Of a DNA stretch of 64,000 nucleotides, positions 8,268-16,981 are shown one piece after another (position 1 is the first letter of the stretch; each line of letters begins with the position of its first letter). Under the pieces are notes generated by a model. It saw only the letters and a list, made by a program, of their open reading frames with translations, was not told where the DNA came from and made no database searches. The position numbers were made by a program, and so were the translations under genes. This DNA comes from Veillonella sp. (GTDB lineage Bacteria; Bacillota; Negativicutes; Veillonellales; Veillonellaceae). The stretch spans positions 606,001 to 670,000 of the forward strand of contig NZ_JBGKFB010000001.1 of assembly GCF_041333735.1 (NCBI RefSeq), written 5' to 3'.

Positions 8268-9203
8268 TTACATTATGTGAAACCATGTGTCAATAGCTCT
8301 AATAAGCACATCAAATGTAGCTTTTATATTATCATGTAATCTATAATCATTATCTCGGAAAAAGCGTTGCTTAAGTTCATCTAATTCACTACATATATGG
8401 TTATGAACACCAGTACTAATACATATTCTCTGATGAGCATACATCGTAGTTAAGATTTGATAAGTAGAAATATGTCTCAAATGTCTACGTCTGCTTGATG
8501 GCGATTTTATAAATTTAGCACATTCTCTTGATAAATCAGCATTAATGCTTTTATTATGTGTAGAGTTTATATCATTAATAATACAATTATTATGAGCACA
8601 TGCATTTCGTAAACTTTTAACGGTATACATTAAGTATAATCGTTCTGTAATCTCAGTATTTTGCAATAAGTCTGCACAGTATTTGTAGAAGTATAAATAC
8701 TGTCCAAAAGAAATCATTTCTAGAAAAGCCCATACAGGACAACGTTTATTTTCATCATCAATATATTTAGCGTATAAATTACCACAATATAAGCTACCAC
8801 TATTTTTCCATAAGTCATGCTGTAATTGTTCAAAATTAGATTTCTCTAGCTGATTCATATAATCCTCAACTATATCATATGGATCAATATTATTCTGCTG
8901 TAAGACAGATAATAAATGAACTTTTGAAAAATGCTCAATCCCAATAGCCATCTCTAACATGATTCGTCTTAATCTATTATCAATACATGCTAAATCAATT
9001 AAATAGCTAAAATCTAGATTTACATATTTTCCAGATTTTGTAGATTTTAAAAAGTTCTTCCTGAAGGCTCTAAGTTTAAAATAGTTATTATTCTCTACTA
9101 AATATTGTTCTGTTTCTGCTTCAGTAATATTATTAAAAGTAATACCTTTAGATATACTATGCTCTACCTGTTCTCTTGGTGTTAAAAATGGACCATCTGA
9201 CAT
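8268..9203 (-). CDS. Abi_2/AbiD/AbiF-like abortive infection protein (HEPN RNase-like)
   Basis: 311 residues. Opens with GPFLTPREQVEHSISKGITF and continues with YLVENNNYFKLRAFRKNF and FSYLIDLACIDNRLRRIML, all hallmarks of the Abi_2 family. Near residue 215 it has SLRNACAHN, an R-N-x3-H motif of the HEPN type found in RNA-cleaving toxins and effectors. I start at ATG 9203 because GAAGGGAG lies seven bases upstream; an in-frame ATG 39 bases earlier lacks a site. An extended -10 (TGATATAAT, 9267-9275) gives it its own promoter. Likely role is phage defence by RNA cleavage; inferred from family. Confidence 0.85.
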   Translation of the reverse strand: MSDGPFLTPREQVEHSISKGITFNNITEAETEQYLVENNNYFKLRAFRKNFLKSTKSGKYVNLDFSYLIDLACIDNRLRRIMLEMAIGIEHFSKVHLLSVLQQNNIDPYDIVEDYMNQLEKSNFEQLQHDLWKNSGSLYCGNLYAKYIDDENKRCPVWAFLEMISFGQYLYFYKYCADLLQNTEITERLYLMYTVKSLRNACAHNNCIINDINSTHNKSINADLSRECAKFIKSPSSRRRHLRHISTYQILTTMYAHQRICISTGVHNHICSELDELKQRFFRDNDYRLHDNIKATFDVLIRAIDTWFHIM

Positions 9204-9266
9204 ACAGTCGCTCCCTTCAAAACAACGATAACCATACACCAAACAAAAGCAAAATTTCTATATATA

Positions 9267-9275
9267 ATTATATCA
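9267..9275 (-). promoter_or_regulatory. Extended -10 promoter for the Abi-like gene
   Basis: TGATATAAT on the minus strand is a perfect extended -10 (TGN plus TATAAT) about 60 bases before the chosen start. The -35 region is poor, which is common with extended -10 promoters. Confidence 0.5.
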
Positions 9276-9312
9276 CTTTGTAGTTATGTCTGCCCTTATT
9301 TAAAATAAAAAC

Positions 9313-9345
9313 GGTCTAATATCTCTAGGACATCAGACCATTTTT
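9313..9345 (-). terminator. Terminator of the amphipathic-repeat gene
   Basis: An 11-bp stem (GGTCTGATGTC with GATATTAGACC, two G-U pairs) and a T-rich tail on the minus strand. It separates the repeat protein gene from the Abi-like gene. Confidence 0.75.
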
Positions 9346-9444
9346 ATTACCTACTTCTATATTAGTAAATTTATAAAATTAATAAGATCAAACTATTTTA
9401 TTAGCTTATGATTCACCATGCAAAACTGCCATTGATACAGATTC

Positions 9445-9963
9445 CTAAGCCTTTTCTTCTCTGTTTGTTATAGCATCCTCAGTTACTACTTCAGATACTT
9501 CTTCACTGTTCTCTTTAGTCACTTGTTTTTCCGTAACTTTTTCTTTAATTTCTTTTGCCGCATCAACAGATTTTTCTTTAACAGTTTCTTTAATGTCGAG
9601 GGCAACACCTGTAGTAATGGCTTTTACTTCTTTAGCTTTATGTTTTAACTCTTCCTTCTTTTCTTTAAGGGCTACTTCAAGATCTTTCGCTGCTACCGCA
9701 GATTTAGCTTTCACTAATTCATTTACTTCATGAGCGGCCTCAGCAGATTTACCTTTTACGTCTTCTGCTTTTTCTTTTACGAGCACTTTAATTTCTTGTG
9801 CTGCATCAGCAGATTTACCTTTTACATCTTCTGCTTTTTCTTTCACTAGGACCTTAATATCTTGCGCCGCATCAGCAGTCATCTCTTTAACTACACCAGC
9901 TTTTTCTTTTACTACGCCTTTCACCTCTTTTACGGCATCGTTTAAATGATCTAGAAACTTCAT
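9445..9963 (-). CDS. Amphipathic helical-repeat protein (LEA/apolipoprotein-like)
   Basis: 172 residues, almost entirely Ala/Lys/Glu/Val in a repeating pattern of about 22 residues, for example KVLVKEKAEDVKGKSADAAQ, which occurs nearly unchanged in tandem. No signal peptide or membrane helix. Such repeats form long amphipathic helices that may bind membranes or protect proteins under desiccation or stress; function here is inferred from composition only. Start ATG 9963 is chosen because GGAGGG precedes it; the longer reading begins at a TTG inside that ribosome site. The DNA repeats (about 9730-9870) make copy-number change likely. Confidence 0.7.
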   Translation of the reverse strand: MKFLDHLNDAVKEVKGVVKEKAGVVKEMTADAAQDIKVLVKEKAEDVKGKSADAAQEIKVLVKEKAEDVKGKSAEAAHEVNELVKAKSAVAAKDLEVALKEKKEELKHKAKEVKAITTGVALDIKETVKEKSVDAAKEIKEKVTEKQVTKENSEEVSEVVTEDAITNREEKA

Positions 9964-10227
9964 ATTAATTCCCTCCAATTAATTTTGTAATGAATATCTT
10001 CTCTCTTTCAATTGCAGATTAAATTTGAATAAAATCTAGCTTTTATATCATTAAATCATAATTTATATCAATTATAAAGAATATCCATACATCTTCATGC
10101 TATCATTAAAATCATTTTATAAATCTACTATTTCTTAATATAAATATATAGTATTTGATTTAACATTCTTTGAGGATTTGTGAGAGACTAGATGCTATCA
10201 ATAGCCATTATGTTTATCATATGATAA

Positions 10228-10258
10228 AAAGCACCATCTATTAACGATAGTGCTTTTG
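10228..10258 (-). terminator. Terminator after small antitoxin-like gene
   Basis: Stem AAAAGCACTATC with GATGGTGCTTTT on the minus strand, followed by T-rich sequence. It fits the small gene ending at 10286. Confidence 0.65.
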
Positions 10259-10285
10259 GTGCATAGTTAATTTGATTATTCATTA

Positions 10286-10417
10286 TTAAATCCCCAATTC
10301 ACTCTTTAGTTGATCTGCTGAAATCCAGCCTTGTTCTTCACCAGATTTACGACCCGCCTCTAAAGTGCCCATAAGTTTTATCGTAGCCATTACACGTTCA
10401 TAATCTTGAATATCCAT
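10286..10417 (-). CDS. Small antitoxin-like protein (43 aa), possibly a truncated antitoxin
   Basis: ATG 10417 to TAA 10286. The sequence contains GTLEAGRKSGEEQGWISADQ and ends LKSELGI, which resembles the C-terminal toxin-wrapping half of Phd/YefM- or RelB-type antitoxins. No DNA-binding N-terminus is present and no toxin gene lies next to it. A second short frame (10420-10497, 25 codons) ends two bases before this start, so an originally longer gene may have been split by a frameshift. A dedicated promoter region and terminator suggest it is still expressed. Alternative: an independent small regulator. Confidence 0.45.
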   Translation of the reverse strand: MDIQDYERVMATIKLMGTLEAGRKSGEEQGWISADQLKSELGI

Positions 10418-10497
10418 AATTACATCTCTTTCTTTACTATTTCTCCCAAAACATTTGAAGCCATATCGTTAATGATTGCATTCGCAACATTAGTCAT

Positions 10498-10640
10498 TCT
10501 TATTGTAAAATAAGAATGACCTAACACCCCAAATTGGACGTTAGGCCATTTCTCATTTTCTTATTTCCCAGGAGATGAGCCTAACGCATTCCAGAACGTT
10601 AATTGGCTCTTCTTGTTTTGTATTATACCACATCTAATAA
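10498..10640 (-). other. Structured leader of the small antitoxin-like gene
   Basis: A -10 like TATAAT (about 10622-10627, minus) is followed by three potential stems: GAGCCAATTAACGTT with AATGCGTTAGGCTC, GCCTAACGTCC with its partner near 10530, and a 12-bp GTCATTCTTATT hairpin at about 10493-10520. The rest of 9964-10285 and 10641-10761 shows nothing further apart from AT-rich sequence. Confidence 0.4.
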
Positions 10641-10761
10641 TATATTACAGCTTAGAAAACTAACTTTTACTATCATAATTAAATTTCTATTCTCACTTTC
10701 TCGTCATATAGTTGTGATATAATGCGTATAAATACTTATGCCTAGGACATAGGAGGTCTAT

Positions 10762-11418
10762 ATGTACAAATATATTACAATTTTAGGGGCCGCTGGCCAA
10801 ATTGCACAAAAGTTGACTGCTACATTATTAACATATACAGATATGCACCTTACATTATATGGTCGCCAATTGAGTACTCGTTTACACCCAGAGATTTTAG
10901 AGCATGAACGCGTTACTGTTATCGAGGGTTCCTTCCAAAATCCTGCAAAACTAGAACAAGCTGTAACAAATGCAGAGATTGTATTTGTAGGTGCTATGGA
11001 GTCTGGTAGCGATATGGCGGCTATTGTGAAAGCATTGAGCCGTAAAAACGTACGCCGTGTTATCGGTCTTTCTATGGCTGGTCTTTCTGGTGAATTCCCT
11101 GCAGCACTTGAAAAATGGACCTTCGACAGCTTGCCTATCAGCTATGTCCAAGGCGAACGTCAAGCACGCAATGTGTTGCGCGAATCCAATTTAAACTACA
11201 CAATCTTACGCCTTACATGGCTTTACAATGATCCAGAAAATACAAATTATGAACTCATCCCTGAAGGCGTTCAATTTAACGATGCCCAAGTTACACGGGA
11301 AGCTGTAGTAAAAGCCATCTTCGACATCTTACATGTAGATGACGAAACACCATTCCATCGTGCAAGCATCGGTATTGGCGAACCAGGCACACACTACGAC
11401 AAACCAAGCTTTCACTAA
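10762..11418 (+). CDS. NAD(P)-binding NmrA/SDR-like protein
   Basis: 218 residues with an atypical short-chain dehydrogenase fold. The N-terminal dinucleotide-binding motif is ITILGAAGQIAQKL (GxxGxxA), followed by LYGRQLSTRLHPE at the NADP-phosphate position and an IVFVGAMESG strand. The family (YwnB/NAD(P)H-binding) lacks the catalytic Tyr-x3-Lys in many members and often acts as a redox sensor or quinone reductase. Start ATG 10762 is preceded by GGAGG. Monocistronic with a long-stem terminator at 11449-11508. Confidence 0.75.
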   Translation: MYKYITILGAAGQIAQKLTATLLTYTDMHLTLYGRQLSTRLHPEILEHERVTVIEGSFQNPAKLEQAVTNAEIVFVGAMESGSDMAAIVKALSRKNVRRVIGLSMAGLSGEFPAALEKWTFDSLPISYVQGERQARNVLRESNLNYTILRLTWLYNDPENTNYELIPEGVQFNDAQVTREAVVKAIFDILHVDDETPFHRASIGIGEPGTHYDKPSFH

Positions 11419-11448
11419 TATATAACTATATTAATTCTTAAATAATAA

Positions 11449-11508
11449 GGTATATCCAAAATCTAATCGGTACATTTTTACTCATGTAATATAGATTTTG
11501 GGTATACC
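11449..11508 (+). terminator. Long-stem terminator
   Basis: A 17-bp near-perfect stem (GGTATATCCAAAATCTA with its complement ending GGGTATACC) around a 26-base loop, followed by TTTTC. Downstream, 11509-11740 holds the rbs promoter region; I could not place a convincing -35/-10 pair, though a near-palindrome TTATCGATTA at about 11626-11636 could be an operator for a LacI-type RbsR. Confidence 0.7.
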
Positions 11509-11740
11509 TTTTCTTATGCCCATATTTTATAGTTATTTATATAGATAAAGTTGCTTATTTACGCTATACTAATAAATGATTAAGTTATACTAATAGATAT
11601 GTGAAAGTAGCCGTCTCTACGGTTATCGATTACATTTATATATACATTTTGCTGTATAAAACGTCTGTTACTCTATGTATAAAAATTAATGATATCCATT
11701 TTTAGTCCCACTTTGGGCTAAGGCTTATTAAGGAGTTATT

Positions 11741-12628
11741 ATGAATCGCATTGTTGTTATTGGTAGTTGCAACATGGATATTGTAGTGCTCGCCGATAAA
11801 CGTCCGGCGGCAGGCGAAACAATCATGGGCAACGAATTGCATATCGCACATGGCGGTAAAGGTGCAAACCAGGCGGTAGCTGCCGCCCGTCTCGGTGCAG
11901 AGGTTACTATGGTTGGTTGCATCGGCGAAGATGCATACGGCCAAATGATTATGGATAACCTAAAGGAAAATCATATCAATACAGACTACATCGTTACTGT
12001 GCCGAATACTACAACAGGTACAGCCCACATCACATTGGCTGAAGGCGATAATAGCATCATCGTGATTGCAGGCGCTAATGCCAAGGTCAACAAAAGCGTA
12101 GTAGATAACACTTGGTCTGCTATCGAGCAAGCGGATCTCGTAATGGTGCAAAACGAAATTCCTATTCCCACAATCGAATACATCGTTCGTCGTTGCCACG
12201 AGGCTAATGTGAAAGTCCTCTTAAATCCAGCTCCAGCGGCTGACCTCAATCCTGAGTGGTTAGAATTGGCAACCTATATTACGCCAAATGAGCACGAGCT
12301 ATCTGCCCTCTACCCTAACCAATCTACAGAGGAAACATTACTAGCGAACGAAAACAAAATCATCGTTACCCTTGGTAGCAAGGGTGTAGGCTACGCCGAC
12401 AACGGTGAAATCCACACTGTATCTGGCTTCAAGGTTGAACCGGTAGATACTACTGGCGCAGGCGATACCTTCAACGGTGCCTTTGCAACAGCTATCGTTA
12501 ATGGTAAAAGCTTAGCCGATGCATTGCACTACGGTAACGCGGCCGCAGCCCTCTCCATCCAACGATTAGGTGCCCAAGGCGGCATGCCTACAAAGGACGA
12601 GGTCGCTGCATTCTTAGCGGAAAATTAA
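11741..12628 (+). CDS. rbsK: Ribokinase
   Basis: 295 residues of the PfkB sugar kinase family; phosphorylates D-ribose to ribose 5-phosphate in the cytoplasm. Family signatures are clear: N-terminal VVIGSCNMDIV, GGKGANQAVAAARLGA (PfkB signature 1) and the C-terminal VDTTGAGDTFNGAF, which contains the catalytic Asp and anion hole. Asn/Pro-rich LLNPAPA and TPNEHE match ribokinase rather than other PfkB members. First gene of the rbs operon, start ATG 11741 behind AAGGAG; rbsD follows after 27 bases. Confidence 0.95.
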   Translation: MNRIVVIGSCNMDIVVLADKRPAAGETIMGNELHIAHGGKGANQAVAAARLGAEVTMVGCIGEDAYGQMIMDNLKENHINTDYIVTVPNTTTGTAHITLAEGDNSIIVIAGANAKVNKSVVDNTWSAIEQADLVMVQNEIPIPTIEYIVRRCHEANVKVLLNPAPAADLNPEWLELATYITPNEHELSALYPNQSTEETLLANENKIIVTLGSKGVGYADNGEIHTVSGFKVEPVDTTGAGDTFNGAFATAIVNGKSLADALHYGNAAAALSIQRLGAQGGMPTKDEVAAFLAEN

Positions 12629-12655
12629 CCTATTGAATAGAAAAAGGAGTTTACC

Positions 12656-13069
12656 ATGCAACGACACGGCATTTTAAATAGTCATATCGCTAAGGTGCTT
12701 GCAGATCTTGGTCACACAGATACAATTTGTATCTCAGACTGTGGATTACCAGTACCTGAAGGGGTTCAAAAAATTGACTTAGCCTTAGATTTTGGCGTAC
12801 CAAGCTTCGAGCAAGTAGTATCCATCATCGCTAAGCATATGAAATCCGAAGCAGTTCATGTGGCAGGAGAAATTAAAGAAAATAATCCTAAGGCTTACGA
12901 CTTCTTGGAGTCTACCTTCCCATCCGATCAATACGAATGGATTGAAACAAGCCATGAAGCTTTCAAAGAAGCCACAAAACAATGCAAATGCATCATTCGA
13001 ACTGGTGAAGCATCTCCATATGCAAATATTATCTTACGTGCCGATTGCATCTTTAGCGACCGTCCGTAA
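12656..13069 (+). CDS. rbsD: D-ribose pyranase
   Basis: 137 residues. Interconverts beta-pyranose and beta-furanose forms of ribose so that ribokinase can use it. The family pattern is visible: MQRHGILNSHIAKVLADLGHTD, ISDCGLPVP, a central IKENNP and the C-terminal IIRTGEASPYANIIL with the binding residues. His at position ~20 region fits the catalytic histidine. Second gene of the operon with AAAAGGAG upstream. Confidence 0.95.
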   Translation: MQRHGILNSHIAKVLADLGHTDTICISDCGLPVPEGVQKIDLALDFGVPSFEQVVSIIAKHMKSEAVHVAGEIKENNPKAYDFLESTFPSDQYEWIETSHEAFKEATKQCKCIIRTGEASPYANIILRADCIFSDRP

Positions 13070-13134
13070 GACAAGCGCATATGAAACGTAACGCATAAGT
13101 AAACGATACTTTCACCAGTCATATAGGAGTAGTT

Positions 13135-14616
13135 ATGGAAATTGTTATGTCAGGCATTGCGAAGGCATTTGGTACAAACCAAGTTCTGCGCGATGTAAGT
13201 ATTACCCTCAAGGAGGGCGAGGTTCACGCCTTGATGGGCGAAAATGGGGCCGGCAAGTCCACGCTCATGAATATCCTCACCGGTATTCACAAGGCGGACG
13301 CTGGTACCATCACCATTAACGGCGTAGAGCGCACCTTCCCGAACCCGAGAGAGGCCGAGCTAAACGGCGTGGCGTTCATCCACCAAGAGCTCAACATTTG
13401 GCCAAATCTAACATTGTTAGAAAATCTATATTTAATGAGACCCAAGCGCAATAAATTCGGTATGCTCGATAAAAAAGCGATGCTCGCTGAGGCGGAAAAT
13501 ACATGCCGAGAACTAGGCATCGAGTTGCCACTCACAACGGAAGCAGGCCTTTGCTCCGTCGGTCACCAACAGATGACAGAAATCCTTCGTATCTTGATGT
13601 TAGATGCCAAGGTTGTCATCATGGACGAACCGACAGCAGCCCTCACAGAGCGTGAAACGGCGACATTGTTCAAAATGATGCGCAAAATGAAAGCCCGCGG
13701 CGTGGCTATCGTATATATCTCTCACCGTATGGAAGAGGTATTTAGTGAATGCGATACCATCACGGTTATGCGTGATGGTCACACCATCATTACAAAACCA
13801 ACAGCTGAGATTTCTGTAGACGAAGTGGTACGCCACATGGTAGGTCGTTCTATTGACGAGTTCTACCCTGCTCGTACTACTACACCAGGCGAAGTTGTGA
13901 TGAGCGTCGATAACCTTAAACCAGAAGGTTTCGACAACGAAATCTCCTTCTCCTTGCGCAAAGGCGAAATCCTCGGCGTAGCAGGTCTTATGGGCGCTGG
14001 CCGTACAGAAATCATGCGCGCTATCTTTGGTGTAGATAAACACAATGGCGGTACCGTAACAGTTAACGGCTCCGTTCTGAACTGTAAAAAACCAGAAGAT
14101 GCCATCAAAGCTGGCATTGCTTTCATCACAGAAAATAGAAAGAGCGAAGGCTTGATCCTCGATTTTTCCATCGGTTCCAATATTACATTGCCGAACCTTA
14201 GCGAAATTTGTCCATCTCATGTACTTGATAGTGGCAAGCTCAATTCCTTTGCTGACGAATTGTCTAAAAAACTAGGCGTTAAAACACAATCTATTCACGA
14301 ACCGGCGTCCTCCCTATCTGGTGGTAACCAACAAAAGGTAGTTATCGCTAAATGGGTTGGTAAAAAGCCATCCATTATCATCATGGACGAACCGACGCGA
14401 GGTATCGATATCGGCGCAAAACGTGATATTTATGATTTAATGAACGAATTAACGAACGATGGTGTGTCCATTATCATGGTGTCCTCTGAGTTACCTGAAG
14501 TGCTAGGCATGAGCGACCGCGTTATGGTCATTCATGAAGGTCGCGTAGCAGGTATCTTGGACCGCTGCGATGCAACACCAGAATCGATTATGACATTAGC
14601 CACAGGAGGACAATAA
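13135..14616 (+). CDS. rbsA: Ribose ABC transporter ATP-binding protein (two ATPase domains)
   Basis: 493 residues with duplicated ABC domains, as in all monosaccharide importers of this class. Domain 1 (about 1-240): Walker A GENGAGKST, Walker B VVIMDEP. Domain 2 (about 250-490): degenerate Walker A GLMGAGRTE, signature LSGGNQQK, Walker B IIIMDEP. The first domain's signature is the family-typical SVGHQQM. It powers ribose import through RbsC. Its stop overlaps the rbsC start region, so the pair is translationally coupled. Confidence 0.93.
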   Translation: MEIVMSGIAKAFGTNQVLRDVSITLKEGEVHALMGENGAGKSTLMNILTGIHKADAGTITINGVERTFPNPREAELNGVAFIHQELNIWPNLTLLENLYLMRPKRNKFGMLDKKAMLAEAENTCRELGIELPLTTEAGLCSVGHQQMTEILRILMLDAKVVIMDEPTAALTERETATLFKMMRKMKARGVAIVYISHRMEEVFSECDTITVMRDGHTIITKPTAEISVDEVVRHMVGRSIDEFYPARTTTPGEVVMSVDNLKPEGFDNEISFSLRKGEILGVAGLMGAGRTEIMRAIFGVDKHNGGTVTVNGSVLNCKKPEDAIKAGIAFITENRKSEGLILDFSIGSNITLPNLSEICPSHVLDSGKLNSFADELSKKLGVKTQSIHEPASSLSGGNQQKVVIAKWVGKKPSIIIMDEPTRGIDIGAKRDIYDLMNELTNDGVSIIMVSSELPEVLGMSDRVMVIHEGRVAGILDRCDATPESIMTLATGGQ

Positions 14617-15551
14617 TGGACAGCAAAGCGCTACAATATGTAAAAAAATTAGGCCCCCTCATCGGCCTCATCCTATTATTTGTAATTATCTCTGTCATGA
14701 ACGACAGTTTCCTTGAATTCTCTAACTTGCGTAACTTATTGCGTCAAGTATCCATCAATGCGATCATCGCCTTTGGTATGACCTTCGTCATCTTAACAGG
14801 TGGTATCGACTTATCCGTTGGTTCCATCCTCGCCCTCTCTAGTGCAGTGATGGCCAACCTCATCGTAACTGGTACTGACCCTGTATTGGCTATCGTATTA
14901 GCAGCCGGTGCAGGCCTTGTATTGGGCGGTATTAACGGTCTCGTTATTACCTATGGCCGCGTAGCTCCATTTATCGCTACCTTGGCGACCATGACCATCT
15001 ACCGTGGTGCGACGCTAGTATTCACAGACGGTAACCCAATCTCCGGTCTTACACAAGACCCTCTATTCCACGGCTTTGGCCAAGGGGATATTGCAGGCCT
15101 TCCAGTTCCAGCCATTACAATGTTCCTCGCTTTCATCATCCTCTGGTTTGTATTGAGCCGCACATCCTTAGGCCGTAAAACATATGCCGTAGGTGGTAGT
15201 GAAAAGGTAAGTTACATTGCTGGTATCAAGATTGACCGCGTTAAAATCTTCGTGTATGCCTTGACTGGTATGCTCTGTGGTATCGCTGGTGCAATCATCA
15301 CTTCTCGTCTTAACTCTGCACAACCTACAGCAGGTACAGGCTACGAACTTGACGCTATCGCGGCGGTAGTTCTTGGCGGTACAAGCCTTGCTGGTGGTCG
15401 TGGTCATATCGTTGGCACATTAATTGGTGCCCTAATTATCGGTACCCTCAACAATGGGTTAAATATTCTCGACGTTTCCAGTTTCTATCAACAAGTTGTA
15501 AAAGGTATTGTTATTTTACTGGCTGTTCTTGCAGACCGTAAGAAAGCCTAG
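14616..15551 (+). CDS. rbsC: Ribose ABC transporter permease
   Basis: 311 residues, about eight to ten membrane helices (first at 12-30, last ending near 308). The EAA-like loop and family segment GGIDLSVGSILALSS near residue 70 and GGTSLAGGRGHIVGTLIGAL near 250 identify the RbsC/AraH permease family. It begins directly at the rbsA stop (ATG within TAATGG) behind GGAGGA. It forms the channel as a homodimer. Confidence 0.93.
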   Translation: MDSKALQYVKKLGPLIGLILLFVIISVMNDSFLEFSNLRNLLRQVSINAIIAFGMTFVILTGGIDLSVGSILALSSAVMANLIVTGTDPVLAIVLAAGAGLVLGGINGLVITYGRVAPFIATLATMTIYRGATLVFTDGNPISGLTQDPLFHGFGQGDIAGLPVPAITMFLAFIILWFVLSRTSLGRKTYAVGGSEKVSYIAGIKIDRVKIFVYALTGMLCGIAGAIITSRLNSAQPTAGTGYELDAIAAVVLGGTSLAGGRGHIVGTLIGALIIGTLNNGLNILDVSSFYQQVVKGIVILLAVLADRKKA

Positions 15552-15560
15552 GAGGTTCCT

Positions 15561-16463
15561 ATGAAAAAACTATTGTTACTGTTGGCGATGGCCGTTATGG
15601 TTATCGGTCTTGTAGCAGGCTGTGGTAAAAGTGCTGATAACGGCGGCGACAAAAAATCCGGCACTATCGGCTTCTCTGTTTCCACATTGAACAACCCATT
15701 CTTCGTAACTATGAAGGAAGGCGTTGAGGCTCAAGCTAAAGCGCTTGGTCTTAAAGTTAAAATCGTTGATGCTCAAAACGACCCTGCAAAACAAGCAAAC
15801 GATATTTCTGACTTGCTTGAAAGCGGCGTTTCTGTATTGATCATCAACCCTGTAGACTCTGCAGCTATCTCTACTTCCGTAGAAGCAGCAAATGCTAAAA
15901 ACATTCCTGTAATCACTGTTGACCGTTCTGCTGACAAAGGCAAAGTAGTTGCTCACATCGCTTCCGATAACGTAAAAGGCGGCGAAATGGCTGCACAACT
16001 TATCGTTGACAAAGTAGGCAAAGCTGCAAAAGTTGCAGAAATCGAAGGTATCCCTGGTGCTTCCGCTACACGTGAACGTGGCCAAGGTTTCCACAACGTA
16101 GCTGACAAAGACTTAACAGTAGTAGCAAAACAAAGTGCTGACTTCGACCGCACAAAAGGGTTGAACGTAGCAACAAATATCTTGCAAGCTAACCCTGATG
16201 TACAAGCTATCTTCGCTCATAACGACGAAATGGCATTGGGCGCTATCCAAGCAGCTAAATCCGCAGGCAAAACAATCTTCATCGTAGGCTTTGACGGTAC
16301 TGCTGATGCAGACAAAGCTGTTAAAGACGGCACATTGGCTGCAACAATTGCTCAACAACCAGACCAAATGGGTAAAATCGCTATTGATACAGCTCAAAAA
16401 GTTATCAAAGGCGAAGCTGTAGAAGCTAAAATCCCTGTAGATCTTAAAGTTGTTACAAAATAA
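15561..16463 (+). CDS. rbsB: Ribose-binding lipoprotein
   Basis: 300 residues. Signal peptide of the lipoprotein type ending GLVAGCGKS, so Cys21 is probably acylated and the protein anchored on the periplasmic side. The mature part is a periplasmic-binding-protein type I fold: IGFSVSTLNNPFFVTMKEGV, VIITNPVDS-like (LIINPVDSAAI), IPVITVDRSAD, and IFAHNDEMALGA, all ribose/galactose-binding signatures. Last gene of the operon, ten bases after rbsC with AGGAGG; followed by a strong terminator. Confidence 0.95.
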   Translation: MKKLLLLLAMAVMVIGLVAGCGKSADNGGDKKSGTIGFSVSTLNNPFFVTMKEGVEAQAKALGLKVKIVDAQNDPAKQANDISDLLESGVSVLIINPVDSAAISTSVEAANAKNIPVITVDRSADKGKVVAHIASDNVKGGEMAAQLIVDKVGKAAKVAEIEGIPGASATRERGQGFHNVADKDLTVVAKQSADFDRTKGLNVATNILQANPDVQAIFAHNDEMALGAIQAAKSAGKTIFIVGFDGTADADKAVKDGTLAATIAQQPDQMGKIAIDTAQKVIKGEAVEAKIPVDLKVVTK

Positions 16464-16486
16464 TTGTATATAGAAACTGGGTACAG

Positions 16487-16521
16487 AAAAAGAGTCGCAT
16501 CTTAAAGACGCGACTCTTTTT
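16487..16521. terminator. Bidirectional terminator between rbsB and the next gene
   Basis: AAAAAGAGTCGC pairs with GCGACTCTTTTT around an 11-base loop. It can stop the rbs operon (plus) and the convergent gene ending at 16520 (minus). Confidence 0.85.
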
Positions 16522-16918
16522 ATTTCGGCTCTTTCTCTAAAAACACTTTAAAGAACTCAATAAACTTTGGTAAATACGTTTGATCTAAACTTTCAATAGT
16601 CATATGACATTTGTAATTATAAGTGGTACAGATGTTAATCTCCATCGTTAGAGCACCCTTTTGATCTAACGAGAATGTTAGGGTATCCCCTTCTCCAGTT
16701 AATACATATGTAAAGGTTGCTTTGCCTCTACAGTTCTCATACAAATCAACTAATTCTTGATAGCCTTTGCGAATTCCGGACCAATCACTAGGATCAATAT
16801 AGCCAGAACAGATATTATAGCCTCGTTTAATATATACGCCAAATACACCAAATTCAGATAGCTCTACATCCATATCAAAAGCAATTGTTAAATTTGGTTC
16901 ATTTACGATTTCATACAT
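16520..16918 (-). CDS. Hypothetical protein, possibly immunity-protein-like
   Basis: 132 residues, soluble and acidic, with no signal peptide. The pattern of beta strands around SDWSGIRKGYQELVDLYEN and the closing LPKFIEFFKVFLEK recalls small WapI/DUF-type immunity or carbohydrate-response proteins, but similarity is weak and no toxin gene is adjacent. Convergent with rbsB; own start at 16918 behind GGAGTG. Function not assigned. Confidence 0.5.
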   Translation of the reverse strand: MYEIVNEPNLTIAFDMDVELSEFGVFGVYIKRGYNICSGYIDPSDWSGIRKGYQELVDLYENCRGKATFTYVLTGEGDTLTFSLDQKGALTMEINICTTYNYKCHMTIESLDQTYLPKFIEFFKVFLEKEPK

Positions 16919-16981
16919 AGTACATCACACTCCAGAAACAGCAATATTTTGTTTATTATACCATTATATCGGGGCGAAATA

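Noticed and set aside
8268..9242. Cas13 or CRISPR effector
   Set aside because: Only one HEPN-type motif, about 310 residues, no repeats nearby; fits the Abi_2 family.
11030..11040. Reading GTGAAAG copies as Rex half-sites throughout
   Set aside because: Most copies are inside genes and not paired as inverted repeats; only the fprA copy forms a palindrome.
13600..14220. 206-codon minus-strand frame inside rbsA
   Set aside because: Antisense shadow of a highly conserved ABC ATPase gene; no start signals.
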